Assembly (NCBI RefSeq): GCF_000284035.1 | Contig: NC_016887.1 | Span: 4,836,001-4,900,000 of the forward strand | From: Nocardia cyriacigeorgica GUH-2 | GTDB lineage: Bacteria > Actinomycetota > Actinomycetes > Mycobacteriales > Mycobacteriaceae | Direction of reading: 5' to 3' | Length of the DNA stretch: 64,000 nucleotides | Part shown: positions 17,048-25,972 of the stretch, one piece after another | Numbering within the stretch: the stretch's first letter is position 1 | Layout: each line of letters opens with the position of its first letter | The notes under the pieces: generated by a model | Databases searched by the model: none | What the model was told of the DNA's origin: nothing | The model's input: the letters and a program-made list of their open reading frames with translations, nothing else | Position numbers and translations under genes: made by a program

Positions 17048-17911
17048 TCACCGAGCCCCAGCCGGATCGAGGGCCTCGGCGCCATCGAACCGGAACGCGG
17101 TGTAGCCGTCGACCGCCCGGAAGCCGAGTCTGCGGTAGAGCCGATTGGTGAGCTCGTTGTCGGTGTCGGCGAACAAGCACACATCGACCGACTCGGCCAG
17201 TAACACCCGCGAGACATGGGCGGTGAGCGCGCTCGCATACCCCCTGCCGCGGGCGATCGGCGGAGTGAACACGGGTCCGATGCGGGACCAGCCGAAGGAC
17301 GGGAGCTGGCGGGCGACCAGGCTCACGGGTTCGCCGCCGTCTTCCCACAACCACCACGATCCCGCGCGAATCCGTTTGCGCAACGCCTCCTCCGACGGCG
17401 CGCCCGCCGGGATGCCGGTCTCGACACGCATGGCCGTCATCCACGACAGGCACAGGTCGAGATCCGCTTCGGTGGCCTGCCGGGCGGTGCCGGGCACCGT
17501 GGGTGCGACGAGATCACCCAGCCGGTACAGCGTGGTAGCGAAGGCGGGAACAGGGCCGCCGCCCATCGCCGTGCACCAGTGCTCGGCGAAGGCCTCGGCG
17601 ACGGTGGTGGGGCCTTCCACCCCACCGGCGCCCGGTGAGGTGGTGGCGAAGGTGTCCGCGACAGCGGCGATGACGTCCGGCGAGAGCGCGCCGAGGTAGA
17701 TATCGCGTCGGCCGGCCCGCATGGCGATGCCGGCAGCGCCTGCGCCGGTGCGCGCGGTGATGAAAATCGGCGGCTCCGGCGGGCTGTCCAGCCCGGAGGC
17801 GATGTTGTTGACGGTCGTGGCGATCACCGTATGCCGCAGGGGATCCTGTCGCAGCACCGCGCCGGCCGTCTCACGGAACCGGACGGCGTCGCCGGTGGTC
17901 TCGATGTCCAT
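17048..17911 (-). CDS. GNAT family N-acetyltransferase
   Basis: 287-residue protein with a C-terminal GNAT domain. The acetyl-CoA pyrophosphate loop reads PPIARGRGYASAL (R/Q-x-x-G-x-G/A), followed by LFADTDNELTNRLYRRLGFR, the classic N-x-x-x-x-x-Y-x-x-x-G-F end. The N-terminal 120 residues form a divergent half that may be a degenerate second GNAT repeat. Cytoplasmic; acceptor unknown. It stands alone, convergent with the TetR gene. Confidence 0.87.
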   Translation of the reverse strand: MDIETTGDAVRFRETAGAVLRQDPLRHTVIATTVNNIASGLDSPPEPPIFITARTGAGAAGIAMRAGRRDIYLGALSPDVIAAVADTFATTSPGAGGVEGPTTVAEAFAEHWCTAMGGGPVPAFATTLYRLGDLVAPTVPGTARQATEADLDLCLSWMTAMRVETGIPAGAPSEEALRKRIRAGSWWLWEDGGEPVSLVARQLPSFGWSRIGPVFTPPIARGRGYASALTAHVSRVLLAESVDVCLFADTDNELTNRLYRRLGFRAVDGYTAFRFDGAEALDPAGAR

Positions 17912-17970
17912 GGATCCAGGCTAGGCAACGAAGCCTGGTGCGTGCCCGCGCTTTTCGACGGGCTAGCCGG

Positions 17971-18249
17971 TCAGCTCGCGGCCGCGGTGCCCGCCGTATC
18001 GGCCCGCAGTTTGAGCAGGATCAGACCGGTCGTGCAGGCCAGAATGAGTCCGGCGACGGTGATTTCGACGTGCAGACCCGCGATGCCGAGAATCGCACCG
18101 ACGAGTCCACCGATGAAGAACAACCAGGCCAGCACCCGCGACAGTACGGCGGGCACGGCACGCGATCGGGCATCGCCGAGATCCGGCGACGACGCCGTGG
18201 CCGCAGTGGCCGCGGCGGACAGGGGGGTGGTCGAAGAAGCTCCCATCAT
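17971..18249 (-). CDS. small two-helix membrane protein
   Basis: 92 residues: an Ala/Ser/Thr-rich N terminus, then two hydrophobic helices at about residues 36-56 (VLAWLFFIGGLVGAILGIAG) and 62-80 (ITVAGLILACTTGLILLKL). No lipobox, no enzymatic motif. It lies 59 bases upstream of the GNAT gene on the same strand. Family not recognised. Confidence 0.65.
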   Translation of the reverse strand: MMGASSTTPLSAAATAATASSPDLGDARSRAVPAVLSRVLAWLFFIGGLVGAILGIAGLHVEITVAGLILACTTGLILLKLRADTAGTAAAS

Positions 18250-18478
18250 CTACTCCTCGATGACGCCGTTCTGAGTAATTCCGTGCGCGCCAACCGCTCG
18301 ATGCGCTCTCATCCAGGTTTCAGGCGTCTCACGCGTAACTTGCATCACATACGCTACGACCACAACCAGTGGATTCTGCCGCACCCGGGCGCCCGACACG
18401 CCGAGGTGATCGGTTCGTTATCTGACCTAACGATGTTTGACTTTCTGCAGCGTGCGCTCATAGCCGCCTCGACATGCC

Positions 18479-18518
18479 ACTGCCCGCCGACACGACCGTG
18501 GTCATGCCGGCGGGCAGT
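18479..18518 (-). terminator. strong hairpin after the enoyl-CoA hydratase remnant
   Basis: Perfect 11-bp arms ACTGCCCGCCG / CGGCGGGCAGT, 18-base loop containing an inner GACC-GT-GGTC hairpin. It begins about 20 bases past the minus-strand stop at 18539. No U-run follows. Confidence 0.6.
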
Positions 18519-18538
18519 TCGGATTCCGGAGGGAGCTA

Positions 18539-19009
18539 TCAGGCAGTGCGGTCGAGACTCAACGCGAGAGTCTCCAGCGAGCGCATCACATCGCGGTACA
18601 TCCATTGCTTCATCGCGCCCAGTGCGGCACCCCGGGTACCGGCCCGCGCGGCCGCGGCCTCGATGGCCTTGGGCAGCACTTCCTCGGCGGGCACGGCAGC
18701 GTCGACGATCCCGGCCGCCGCGGCGTCGACACCGCCGTAGCGCCGGCCGGTGAGGATCGCCTCGTGCGCAGCGGCGGCGGGCAGCCGGGTGGTGAGCAGA
18801 TCGGTCATGGCGCCGGGGATCACCAGGCCGCCGGGCATGGCGAAGCCGAGGCCGATCTCGGGCAGGCAGAAGAAGCCGCGATCGGCGCGCATGATGCGCA
18901 CGTCGTGGGCCGCGGCGAAGATCGCGCCGGCGGCGAAGCAGTGGCCGTTGAGCGCGGCCACGGTGGGCACGGTCAGGGTGAGGATCCGGGAGGATGCTAT
19001 CAGCCACAT
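18539..19009 (-). pseudogene. enoyl-CoA hydratase/isomerase, 5'-truncated
   Basis: 156 codons matching the middle and C-terminal part of a crotonase. TVPTVAALNGHCFAAGAIFA is the second half of the active-site region, and FFCLPEIGLGF the next conserved strand. The first 80 or so residues, including the first oxyanion-hole segment, are missing: the codon before the first ATG is TGA, and no crotonase N terminus is readable in any minus frame up to the divergent PaaX-like gene. It looks like a remnant left after a deletion or after insertion of the regulator. The hairpin past its stop suggests it was once a functional unit. Confidence 0.75.
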
Positions 19010-19156
19010 TCAGACCTGCATGCCACAGCCTTGGCCTCGACAGTGGGCGTCGACTGGTTCCCGCTGAGGCAGACGCACCTCGGCCGCGCCGCGCGACTTC
19101 GGTCCGGGCCGCCGAGGGCCGGCGAGCCGGACTCGCCCGGCCGGTAGGCTCTGCCC

Positions 19157-19918
19157 GTGTCTGCCGCCCCTTCCCCACCGGTCCGCACGCTCACCGCGCG
19201 CTCGGCGATCTTGAGCGTGTTGCTCGGTACGCATCCCGCGCAGGCACCGGTCGGCTGGATCGTGCGGGTCGGCACCGGACTGGGGTTGCAGGAGTCGGCG
19301 CTGCGGGCGGCGTTGACCAGGATGGTCGCGGCGGGTGATCTGGAACGCGGCGCCGACGCGACCTATCGGCTCTCGGCGCGACTGGCCGAGCGGCAGCGGC
19401 GCCAGGACGTCGCGATCGAGCAGCACCCGGGCAGTTGGGCCGGTGGATGGCAGCTGGCGATCGTGATGATCGGTGCCGCCGATTCGACCGACCGTGCGGC
19501 GTTCCGGGAGAGCCTGCGCTTGGCGCGGTTCGGCGAACTCCGTGAGGGCGTGTGGTGCCGGCCGGACAATATCGCCGTCGACCTGCCGGAGACCTCCCGG
19601 CGACGGTTGAGCCTGTTCACCGGACGACCCGAGGAGCCGCCGGCCACCCTGGCCCAGCGACTGTTCCAGCCCGATCGCTGGGCCGAGCGGGCCCGCGCCC
19701 TGCTCACCGCGTTCGACGAAGCCGACAGCATCGCCGCCCGGTTCGAGGTGGCCGCGGCCATGGTGCGCCACCTGCTCGACGATCCGGTACTGCCGCCGGA
19801 ACTGCTGCCCGACGACTGGCCGGGCAGCGAGATCCGCGCCCGGTACGCGGGCTTCCGCACCGAGTTCTACCTCTTCGCCAAGAACCTCATCGGCGAGCAG
19901 GACCTGCCGACCGGTTGA
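19157..19918 (+). CDS. PaaX-like transcriptional regulator
   Basis: 253-residue protein with the layout of PaaX, the repressor of phenylacetyl-CoA catabolism: N-terminal winged helix (about residues 10-80: TARSAILSVLLG, ESALRAALTRMVAAGDL, then a Y-R-L-S wing) and a C-terminal ferredoxin-like/helical domain containing FGELREGVWCRPDN. No paa catabolic genes are in the window, so the regulon here is probably local lipid or aromatic genes. GTG start. Its stop is only two bases from the stop of the convergent diiron oxygenase gene. Confidence 0.88.
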   Translation: MSAAPSPPVRTLTARSAILSVLLGTHPAQAPVGWIVRVGTGLGLQESALRAALTRMVAAGDLERGADATYRLSARLAERQRRQDVAIEQHPGSWAGGWQLAIVMIGAADSTDRAAFRESLRLARFGELREGVWCRPDNIAVDLPETSRRRLSLFTGRPEEPPATLAQRLFQPDRWAERARALLTAFDEADSIAARFEVAAAMVRHLLDDPVLPPELLPDDWPGSEIRARYAGFRTEFYLFAKNLIGEQDLPTG

Positions 19919-19920
19919 GC

Positions 19921-20928
19921 TCACCGGTCGGCGGGGCGCGGCGCGCGGTCCGGCTCGCCGCGATGACGGGAGGCGCGACCGTCGATGCCCAGCACCCGCC
20001 AGAGCTTGCGCGACACCGGATTCAGCACACCGATCTCCTCGGCCAGCATCCGCACGTCGCCGAAATACCCACTCAGCCTCGCCTTCGAACTGGGCAGCCC
20101 CCAGAACAGATCGCGGCGCACCGACCTCGGTACGTCGAACTCCCGCCAGAACGCCGCGGGCGGAATCACGATCAGATCGCAGGCGACCCGCAGCGCGATC
20201 GGGAAGGCCAGCGACAGCAGGAATCGCTGCGCCGGTGAACATTTCGGTACCCGCCGACGCAGGAATTCGTGCGCGAACGAGATATGCCTTGCCTCTTCGG
20301 CGACATGAATCCGCATCACGCTCGCGAGCATCGGATGGTAGCCCGCGTCGCTGCGCAGATATTCCTTCTGGATGTGGTCGATGGGCTCTTCACCGGCGAG
20401 CACGCACATGAAGAAGAACGGCGCCGAAATCCGCGGAAACAGCGCGACCAGCGGACTGAAAGCGGTGAACAGCGGCCCGAATCCCGGTGCGTCGACGCCG
20501 GATCGGTTCACCGCCTCCTGAAACATCAGCGTGTGGTTGCACTCCTCGATCACCTCATGGGTCGCGTACCGGAATTCGGCCGAACCATTGGGCAATCGGT
20601 TGAGATACACCATGAAGCCGGCGATCAGCAGCTGCTCGAATTGCAGTCCGACCCGCGCCGTATTCGCCTGCCGGTACAGCCCGATGGCGATCTGCCGGTC
20701 CTTCGGCAGGGCCTGGTACCAGGGGTGAGCGCCGAGGGGGTCGAATTCCGGCAGGATCCAGCGCGGATCGTCGAGCCGGATCTGCAGATCGGCTGCGTCC
20801 CAGTCGACGTCGTCGTACGGGCTGAAGTGGCGTTCTACGGAGGCGTCGGCGAGCTCGTGCAGCATCCGCGCGTATTCCTCCGGCTCGCCCGCGCGGTTGC
20901 GCGAACCGGTCTGCGGCTGAATCGTCAT
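19921..20928 (-). CDS. AurF-like diiron oxygenase
   Basis: 335-residue helical protein of the AurF/CmlI N-oxygenase family. Two iron-binding helix pairs are visible: EVIEECNHTLMF (E-x-x-x-E-x-x-H), an upstream carboxylate in the LQFEQL helix, then AGEEPIDHI and HVAEEARHISFA (E-E-x-x-H). AurF oxidises aryl-amines; most actinobacterial homologues have no known substrate. The ATG at 20928 was chosen over a GTG nine bases upstream because GAGGTGG is properly spaced before it. It starts 10 bases after the FadE/AidB-like gene and is surely cotranscribed with it. Confidence 0.85.
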   Translation of the reverse strand: MTIQPQTGSRNRAGEPEEYARMLHELADASVERHFSPYDDVDWDAADLQIRLDDPRWILPEFDPLGAHPWYQALPKDRQIAIGLYRQANTARVGLQFEQLLIAGFMVYLNRLPNGSAEFRYATHEVIEECNHTLMFQEAVNRSGVDAPGFGPLFTAFSPLVALFPRISAPFFFMCVLAGEEPIDHIQKEYLRSDAGYHPMLASVMRIHVAEEARHISFAHEFLRRRVPKCSPAQRFLLSLAFPIALRVACDLIVIPPAAFWREFDVPRSVRRDLFWGLPSSKARLSGYFGDVRMLAEEIGVLNPVSRKLWRVLGIDGRASRHRGEPDRAPRPADR

Positions 20929-20938
20929 GACAACCACC

Positions 20939-22564
20939 TCAACTCAGCTTCGGGGTGCAGCGATCGATGATCGGTGCGATGTCGATTCCTGTGGGCAAGG
21001 TGCCGAACACATCGCCGCGATCGTGGTCGAGGCGGGTGGCGCAGAACGCGTCGGCGACGGCCGGATGGCCGAATCGCACGAGCAGCGATCCCTGCAGGAC
21101 CTGCGCCATCTCGCCGACGACCCGGCGGGCCCGGTACTGCATCGTGTCGAAGTCGGTGAACTGCTGCTTCAATCGGTCGAGCGCGGCATCGAACCGGGCG
21201 TCCGCGCCGGTAGCGAGGCCGAGTTCGTCCAGGAAGACCGACAGCGCCTGCGGTTGTTTCGCCATGGCCCGCAGCACGTCGAGCGCGGCGACGTTACCGG
21301 TGCCCTCCCAGATCGACATCAGCGGCGATTCCCGGAACAACCGCGGCAGCCGCGATTCCTCGACATAGCCGTTGCCGCCGTGGCATTCCAGCACCTCGGC
21401 CGCATGGATGGGCGCACGCTTGCAGACGTAGTACTTGCTGACGGCCAAGCCGACGCGGCGCAGCATATCGGCCTGCTCGTCGCCGCTGCGGTCGACCAGG
21501 TCGGCGAGCCACAGCGCCACCGTCATCGCGCCTTCGGCCTCCACCGCGAGATCGGCGACGACATTGCGCATCAACGGCTGATCGATCAGCGCGGCGCCGA
21601 ACGCACGCCGGTAGGTCACATGATGGGCGGCCTGGGTGACGCCGACCCGCATCGACGAGGCCGAACCGAGGGTGCAGTCCAGCCGGGTCATGTTCACCAT
21701 CTCGACGATGGTCGCCACCCCCCGGCCCTCCGCGCCGACCAGCCATCCCACGGTGTCGTCGTATTCGACCTCGCTGCTGGCATTGGACCGGTTGCCCAGC
21801 TTGTCCTTGAGGCGCTGGAGCCGGAAGGTATTGCGGGTGCCGTCGGGCAGTACCCGGGGCACGAAGAAGCAGGACAGCCCGCCCGGGGCCTGGGCCAGTA
21901 CCAGGAACACATCGCACATCGGTGCCGAGGTGAACCACTTGTGGCCGGTGATCCGGTAGCTGCCGTCGGGCTGCGGCACCGCGCGCGTGGTGTTGGCCCG
22001 GACATCGGAGCCGCCCTGCTTCTCCGTCATCGACATGCCCGCCAGCAGACCGGGTTTCGACAACGGTGCGCTCAGGCCCGGGGCGTAAGTCGTGGACGTC
22101 AGCAGGGGCTCGTACTTCTCGGCCAGGGCCGGGTTGTTGCGCAGCGCCGGCACCACGCCGTAGGTCATCGAGATCGGGCAGCCGTGGCCCGCGTCGACCT
22201 GCCCCCATACCGCCAGCTTGGCCGCACGCACCAGATGCGCGTTGGGCTGCGGCCCCGACCACGGTGTGCCGCCGAGACCGAGTTCGACCGCGCGGCCGAG
22301 TAGCCGGTGGTAGGCCGGGTCGTAGGCCACCTCGTCGATTCGGTTGCCGTAGCGATCATGGGTTTTCAACTGCGGCGGATGCGCTTCGGCGAGATCGCCC
22401 CATTCGACGGCCTCGCTTCCGCCTGCCAGTCTGCCGACCTGATGCAACTCGTCCAGCGCGTGGCCGGCGCCCGCGCGGTGCAGGGCCTCGGTCAGCGCCG
22501 GATAGTCGGCGGCGTCGTAGTCGACCAGCGGCGGAACCTGATTCGTCACCTCATGCGTAGCCAT
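20939..22564 (-). CDS. acyl-CoA dehydrogenase, AidB-like
   Basis: 541-residue flavoprotein of the acyl-CoA dehydrogenase fold, longer than usual as in AidB. The N-terminal domain holds HDRYGNRIDEV; the middle beta domain holds SMTEKQGGSDVRANTT and KWFTSAPMCD; the C-terminal helical part holds ECHGGNGYVEESRLPRLFRE (typical AidB/isovaleryl-type loop) and a long C-terminal extension. It binds FAD and probably dehydrogenates an acyl-CoA, or protects DNA from alkylation as AidB does. The ATG at 22564 follows AAAGGGG; an upstream GTG at 22588 is less likely. Operon with the diiron oxygenase. Confidence 0.9.
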   Translation of the reverse strand: MATHEVTNQVPPLVDYDAADYPALTEALHRAGAGHALDELHQVGRLAGGSEAVEWGDLAEAHPPQLKTHDRYGNRIDEVAYDPAYHRLLGRAVELGLGGTPWSGPQPNAHLVRAAKLAVWGQVDAGHGCPISMTYGVVPALRNNPALAEKYEPLLTSTTYAPGLSAPLSKPGLLAGMSMTEKQGGSDVRANTTRAVPQPDGSYRITGHKWFTSAPMCDVFLVLAQAPGGLSCFFVPRVLPDGTRNTFRLQRLKDKLGNRSNASSEVEYDDTVGWLVGAEGRGVATIVEMVNMTRLDCTLGSASSMRVGVTQAAHHVTYRRAFGAALIDQPLMRNVVADLAVEAEGAMTVALWLADLVDRSGDEQADMLRRVGLAVSKYYVCKRAPIHAAEVLECHGGNGYVEESRLPRLFRESPLMSIWEGTGNVAALDVLRAMAKQPQALSVFLDELGLATGADARFDAALDRLKQQFTDFDTMQYRARRVVGEMAQVLQGSLLVRFGHPAVADAFCATRLDHDRGDVFGTLPTGIDIAPIIDRCTPKLS

Positions 22565-22600
22565 GGCGGCCACCCCTTTCGTCACCACCTATTATTACAT

Positions 22601-22625
22601 CACTTCAGCGTGCGCTATGGAAGTG
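22601..22625. promoter_or_regulatory. inverted repeat upstream of AidB-like gene
   Basis: CACTTC-N13-GAAGTG with outer ATTA/TAAT flanks, in an AT-rich stretch about 37 bases upstream of the start at 22564. Probable operator or promoter element; no regulator is assigned. Confidence 0.4.
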
Positions 22626-22724
22626 TAATAGCAAGGTCGATAATCCGCCGGGACCACCATCTGGCCCGGACAGTTGCTCTCGTCTAGGGTGAGCGCGACT
22701 CGTACTTACCCAGGAGCGTCACCG

Positions 22725-23318
22725 ATGGAGAGCAGCAGGGCGAAAATCGTCGGTCCCGTGGCGGCCGCCGGAGCCGTCTCCCTCGGTCTGGTCCTCATCG
22801 GCGCCTGCGGTGTCGGGCACGACGACACCTACGTGGCACCGCCGCCGATCCGTTCCGGGCCGAACGCCCCCGCCCCCGTGGTCGAGGGCACCACCATCAC
22901 CGCGTCGAGGGTGGTCATTCCGCCCTCGCCCACCTGGAAGATCGCCCCCGATCCCGGCCCGCGGCGCACCCTGCCCGCGCATTGGACCACCGAGAACCCC
23001 GACGAGGATTCGACCGAGGGCGCCGAGTCCGACTCCGACACCACGTCCCGCCGCCCGCGCCCGGCTCAGCGGACCACGACGACGGAGCCGCCCACCACCA
23101 CCGAGGACTGGGAGCCCACCACCACCCGCCCGGCCCGGACCACGCGCCCACTGCCGACCTATGAACCGGACGAGGAAACCACCGATCCGCAGACCTACAC
23201 CTACACCCGGCCGACCACCCGGCCCGCCTTGACCGAACTGCCGGACACCGAACTCCCGCAGCCGACCCCGCGCGCGCCACACCGGGTGCCGACGCCGTCG
23301 GTCGACGGGGAGAACTGA
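22725..23318 (+). CDS. proline/threonine-rich lipoprotein
   Basis: 197 residues. The N terminus has Arg/Lys, a hydrophobic stretch and the lipobox I-G-A-C (Cys26), so it should be exported and lipidated. The mature part is low-complexity: Pro/Thr-rich with repeated TTT and PTTT blocks and acidic Glu/Asp stretches, ending in PTPSVDGEN. Such chains are typical of cell-envelope spacers. The ATG at 22725 has CAGGAGC upstream. No enzymatic domain seen. Confidence 0.8.
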   Translation: MESSRAKIVGPVAAAGAVSLGLVLIGACGVGHDDTYVAPPPIRSGPNAPAPVVEGTTITASRVVIPPSPTWKIAPDPGPRRTLPAHWTTENPDEDSTEGAESDSDTTSRRPRPAQRTTTTEPPTTTEDWEPTTTRPARTTRPLPTYEPDEETTDPQTYTYTRPTTRPALTELPDTELPQPTPRAPHRVPTPSVDGEN

Positions 23319-23399
23319 TTCGCCCGGCGCGACGACGGCCGGGCCGCCGACGCATCGTCATCGGAACTCGGCTGCCGTGCGGCGGAGCCCATGAACAGC

Positions 23400-23431
23400 G
23401 AACGGCCCCGGTGAAACCACCGGGGCCGTTC
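23400..23431. terminator. bidirectional terminator
   Basis: Perfect 14-bp arms GAACGGCCCCGGTG / CACCGGGGCCGTTC with a 4-base AAAC loop, between the convergent lipoprotein and acyl-CoA dehydrogenase genes. Confidence 0.85.
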
Positions 23432-23444
23432 TCCGTGCGAGTGC

Positions 23445-24572
23445 TTACAGTTCCGGCAGCTCGTAATTGCCGACCTGCGAGGCGAGCACATTGAGGTGCT
23501 CGAGCCCGCCGCCGAGCGTGCGCTCGATGGCGGTGAGCCGGGCGACGTAATGACCCACCGGGTATTCGGCCGTGACACCGATACCGCCGTGCATCTGAAT
23601 CGCCTCCTGGCCCACATGCCGCGCCGACCGGCCGACCTGCAACCGGGCCCGCGAGACCGTGACCGCGTCGTCCTTGCCGTCGGCCAGCGAGGCGGTGAGG
23701 TAGAGGCTCATGCTGCGCGCCAGTTCCAGCGACACATACATGTTGGCCGCGCGCTGGGTCAGCGTCTGGAACTTCGACAGGGTGACCCCGAACTGCTTGC
23801 GCGTCTTCAGGTACTCGGTGGTCAGCCGCAGGGCCTCCTCCATGGCGCCGATGGATTCGGCGCACAGACCGGCCTGGGCCTGCGCCAGCACCGACCGCAC
23901 CGCGGCCGAGGAGTCGGCATTGTCGCCGAGCAGCTCGCCGGGGCTGGAGTCGAATTCGAGCTGGGCGCCGCGCTGACCGTCGACGGTGGCGTAGGAGGTG
24001 CGGTTGACGCCCTTGGCATCGGCCGCCACCAGGAACAGCCCGACACCGCCGTCCGGCAGCGTCGCGCTGACCACGAACTCGTCCGCGCAATCACCGTGCG
24101 CCACCGGGTTCTTCACACCCGCCAGCACATAGCCGTCGCCCTGCGGCACCGCGCGGGTGGTGATCTCGGCCGAGGGCCAGCGGATACCCGGCTCGGCGTG
24201 GGCGAAGGCGAGCAGCTTGTTGCCCGCGGCCAGTTCCGGCAGGATCCGCTGCCGCTGATCGGGGGTGCCCGCCGCGGCCACCAGCCCACCGGGCACCAGC
24301 ACCGCGTCCAGAATCGGTTCCGGCGCGAGCCTGCGGCCGACCTCTTCGAGCACCAGCATGGTCTCCACCGGGCCGGCGCCCATGCCGCCGTCCTCTTCGG
24401 CGAAGCTCAGCCCGAGCACGCCGAGTTCGGCCAGCTGACGCCACACATCGCGGCTCCAGCCGAGTTCGGTCTCGGTGACCTTCAGGCGGGTTTCGGAATC
24501 GTAGGTGCGGGCCAGCAGTTCGCGGACGGTGTCGCGCAGCATGACCTGTTCATCGGTGAGATCGAAATCCAT
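23445..24572 (-). CDS. acyl-CoA dehydrogenase (FadE, beta-like subunit)
   Basis: 375-residue acyl-CoA dehydrogenase. N-terminal MDFDLTDEQVMLRDTVRELL helix, middle domain with weakened FAD-contact motifs (FAHAEPGIRWPSAEITTRA), C-terminal region with EYLKTRKQFGVTLSKFQTL and QMHGGIGVTAEYPVGHY. It lies 9 bases downstream of a second FadE gene of different subtype. In M. tuberculosis such adjacent unlike FadE pairs form alpha2beta2 heterotetramers in steroid side-chain oxidation, so this is probably one half of such an enzyme. Substrate unknown. Confidence 0.92.
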   Translation of the reverse strand: MDFDLTDEQVMLRDTVRELLARTYDSETRLKVTETELGWSRDVWRQLAELGVLGLSFAEEDGGMGAGPVETMLVLEEVGRRLAPEPILDAVLVPGGLVAAAGTPDQRQRILPELAAGNKLLAFAHAEPGIRWPSAEITTRAVPQGDGYVLAGVKNPVAHGDCADEFVVSATLPDGGVGLFLVAADAKGVNRTSYATVDGQRGAQLEFDSSPGELLGDNADSSAAVRSVLAQAQAGLCAESIGAMEEALRLTTEYLKTRKQFGVTLSKFQTLTQRAANMYVSLELARSMSLYLTASLADGKDDAVTVSRARLQVGRSARHVGQEAIQMHGGIGVTAEYPVGHYVARLTAIERTLGGGLEHLNVLASQVGNYELPEL

Positions 24573-24581
24573 GGTGTCGCC

Positions 24582-25760
24582 TCACAATCCGAGGATCGTG
24601 GAGGCGATGATGGTGCGCTGCACCTCGCTCGAACCTCCGTAGATGGTTGTCTTGCGATAGTTCAGGTAGCCGGGGCCGCTGCGCTGGGCCCAGCCCGGCG
24701 AGGCGATATCGTCCGCGCCGACCGGCAACGCGTCCGGGCCTGCGATATCGAGCAGCAGTTCGGTGGCCGCCTGCTGCAATTCCGAACCACGCAGCTTCAA
24801 CACCGACGAGGCCGGATTCGGCTTACCGTCCGAGGAGTTCGACACCACCCGCAGCTGGGTGAGTTCCAGTGCCAGCAGTTCGTTCTCCAGTTCGGCGACC
24901 CGCGCGGCGAACAGCGGATCGTCGAGCAGAGTGCCCGAACCGGACCGGGTGGCGGCGGCGTATTCCTTGGCCACCCCGATCTTGACCTTGGTGCGGCCGA
25001 CGCCGGTGATGCCGGTGCGCTCGTTGCCGAGCAGGAACTTCGCGTAGGTCCAGCCCATGTTCTCCTCACCGACCAGCTGATCGGCGGGGACGCGGACGTT
25101 TTCGAAGAAGACCTCGTTCACCTCGTAGCCGCCGTCGATCAGCTTGATCGGGCGGATGGTGACGCCGGGCGATTTCACATCGAAGAGCAGGAACGAGATA
25201 CCGGCCTGCTTCTTCGGCGCGTTCGGATCGGTGCGGACCAGGCAGAAGATCCAGTCCGCGTACTGGGCCAGGGTGGTCCAGATCTTCTGGCCGTTGACGA
25301 TGTAGGAATCGCCGTCGCGCACCGCGGTGGTGCGCAGCGAGGCCAGGTCGGAGCCGGCGTCGGGTTCGGAGAAGCCCTGGCACCACCAGATGTCGAGCGC
25401 GGCGGTGGGCGGCAGGAAGCGCTGCTTGAGCTCTTCGGAACCGAAATGGGCGATCACCGGGCCCACCATCTGGGCGTTGAACGTCAGCGGCTCGGGCACA
25501 CAGGCCAGCTGCATCTCGTCCTGCCAGATGTGGCGCTGCATCGGCGTCCAGTCCTTGCCGCCCCAGGCCACCGGCCAGTTGGGCACGGCAAGGCCGTTGT
25601 CGTTGAGGATCTTGTGCGCGGTGACGATGTCCTCGCGGGACAGCTCGTGGCCGTATTTGACCCGGTCACGGATGTCGGCGGGGATTTCGTTGCGATAGAA
25701 CGTGCGCAGTTCGTCGCGGAAGGCGACGTCGTCGGGGGAAAGGGCTAGTTTCATACGCAT
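24582..25760 (-). CDS. acyl-CoA dehydrogenase (FadE, alpha-like subunit)
   Basis: 392-residue acyl-CoA dehydrogenase with strong FAD motifs: WWCQGFSEPDAGSDLASLRT (flavin and acyl binding), GQKIWTTLAQYADWIFCLVR, and the C-terminal TIYGGSSEVQRTIIASTILG adenine-binding loop. It is the first gene of the pair with the 375-residue FadE. The first codon may be the ATG at 25760 or the ATG at 25754 (MKLALS). The proteins likely form a heterotetramer acting on a bulky acyl-CoA. It diverges from the exported protein gene at 25973. Confidence 0.93.
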   Translation of the reverse strand: MRMKLALSPDDVAFRDELRTFYRNEIPADIRDRVKYGHELSREDIVTAHKILNDNGLAVPNWPVAWGGKDWTPMQRHIWQDEMQLACVPEPLTFNAQMVGPVIAHFGSEELKQRFLPPTAALDIWWCQGFSEPDAGSDLASLRTTAVRDGDSYIVNGQKIWTTLAQYADWIFCLVRTDPNAPKKQAGISFLLFDVKSPGVTIRPIKLIDGGYEVNEVFFENVRVPADQLVGEENMGWTYAKFLLGNERTGITGVGRTKVKIGVAKEYAAATRSGSGTLLDDPLFAARVAELENELLALELTQLRVVSNSSDGKPNPASSVLKLRGSELQQAATELLLDIAGPDALPVGADDIASPGWAQRSGPGYLNYRKTTIYGGSSEVQRTIIASTILGL

Positions 25761-25972
25761 CTCCCTGCGTGTCTCGTATCTCCCGGACCAAACTACTCCT
25801 TCCGGAATCCTGCGCTGTCAGGTGGATCACATCCGAGCGACACGCGTACCGCATCCGTATGGCCTGATCTGCGCTATCGCCGCAAGCAACCCCGGCAGAT
25901 CGGCCGGGGCCCTGGTACGTTGCTGCACGGGGCGCGGGTCGCCCCAGTGTTCGGAACGAGGGAGTTGAGTCA

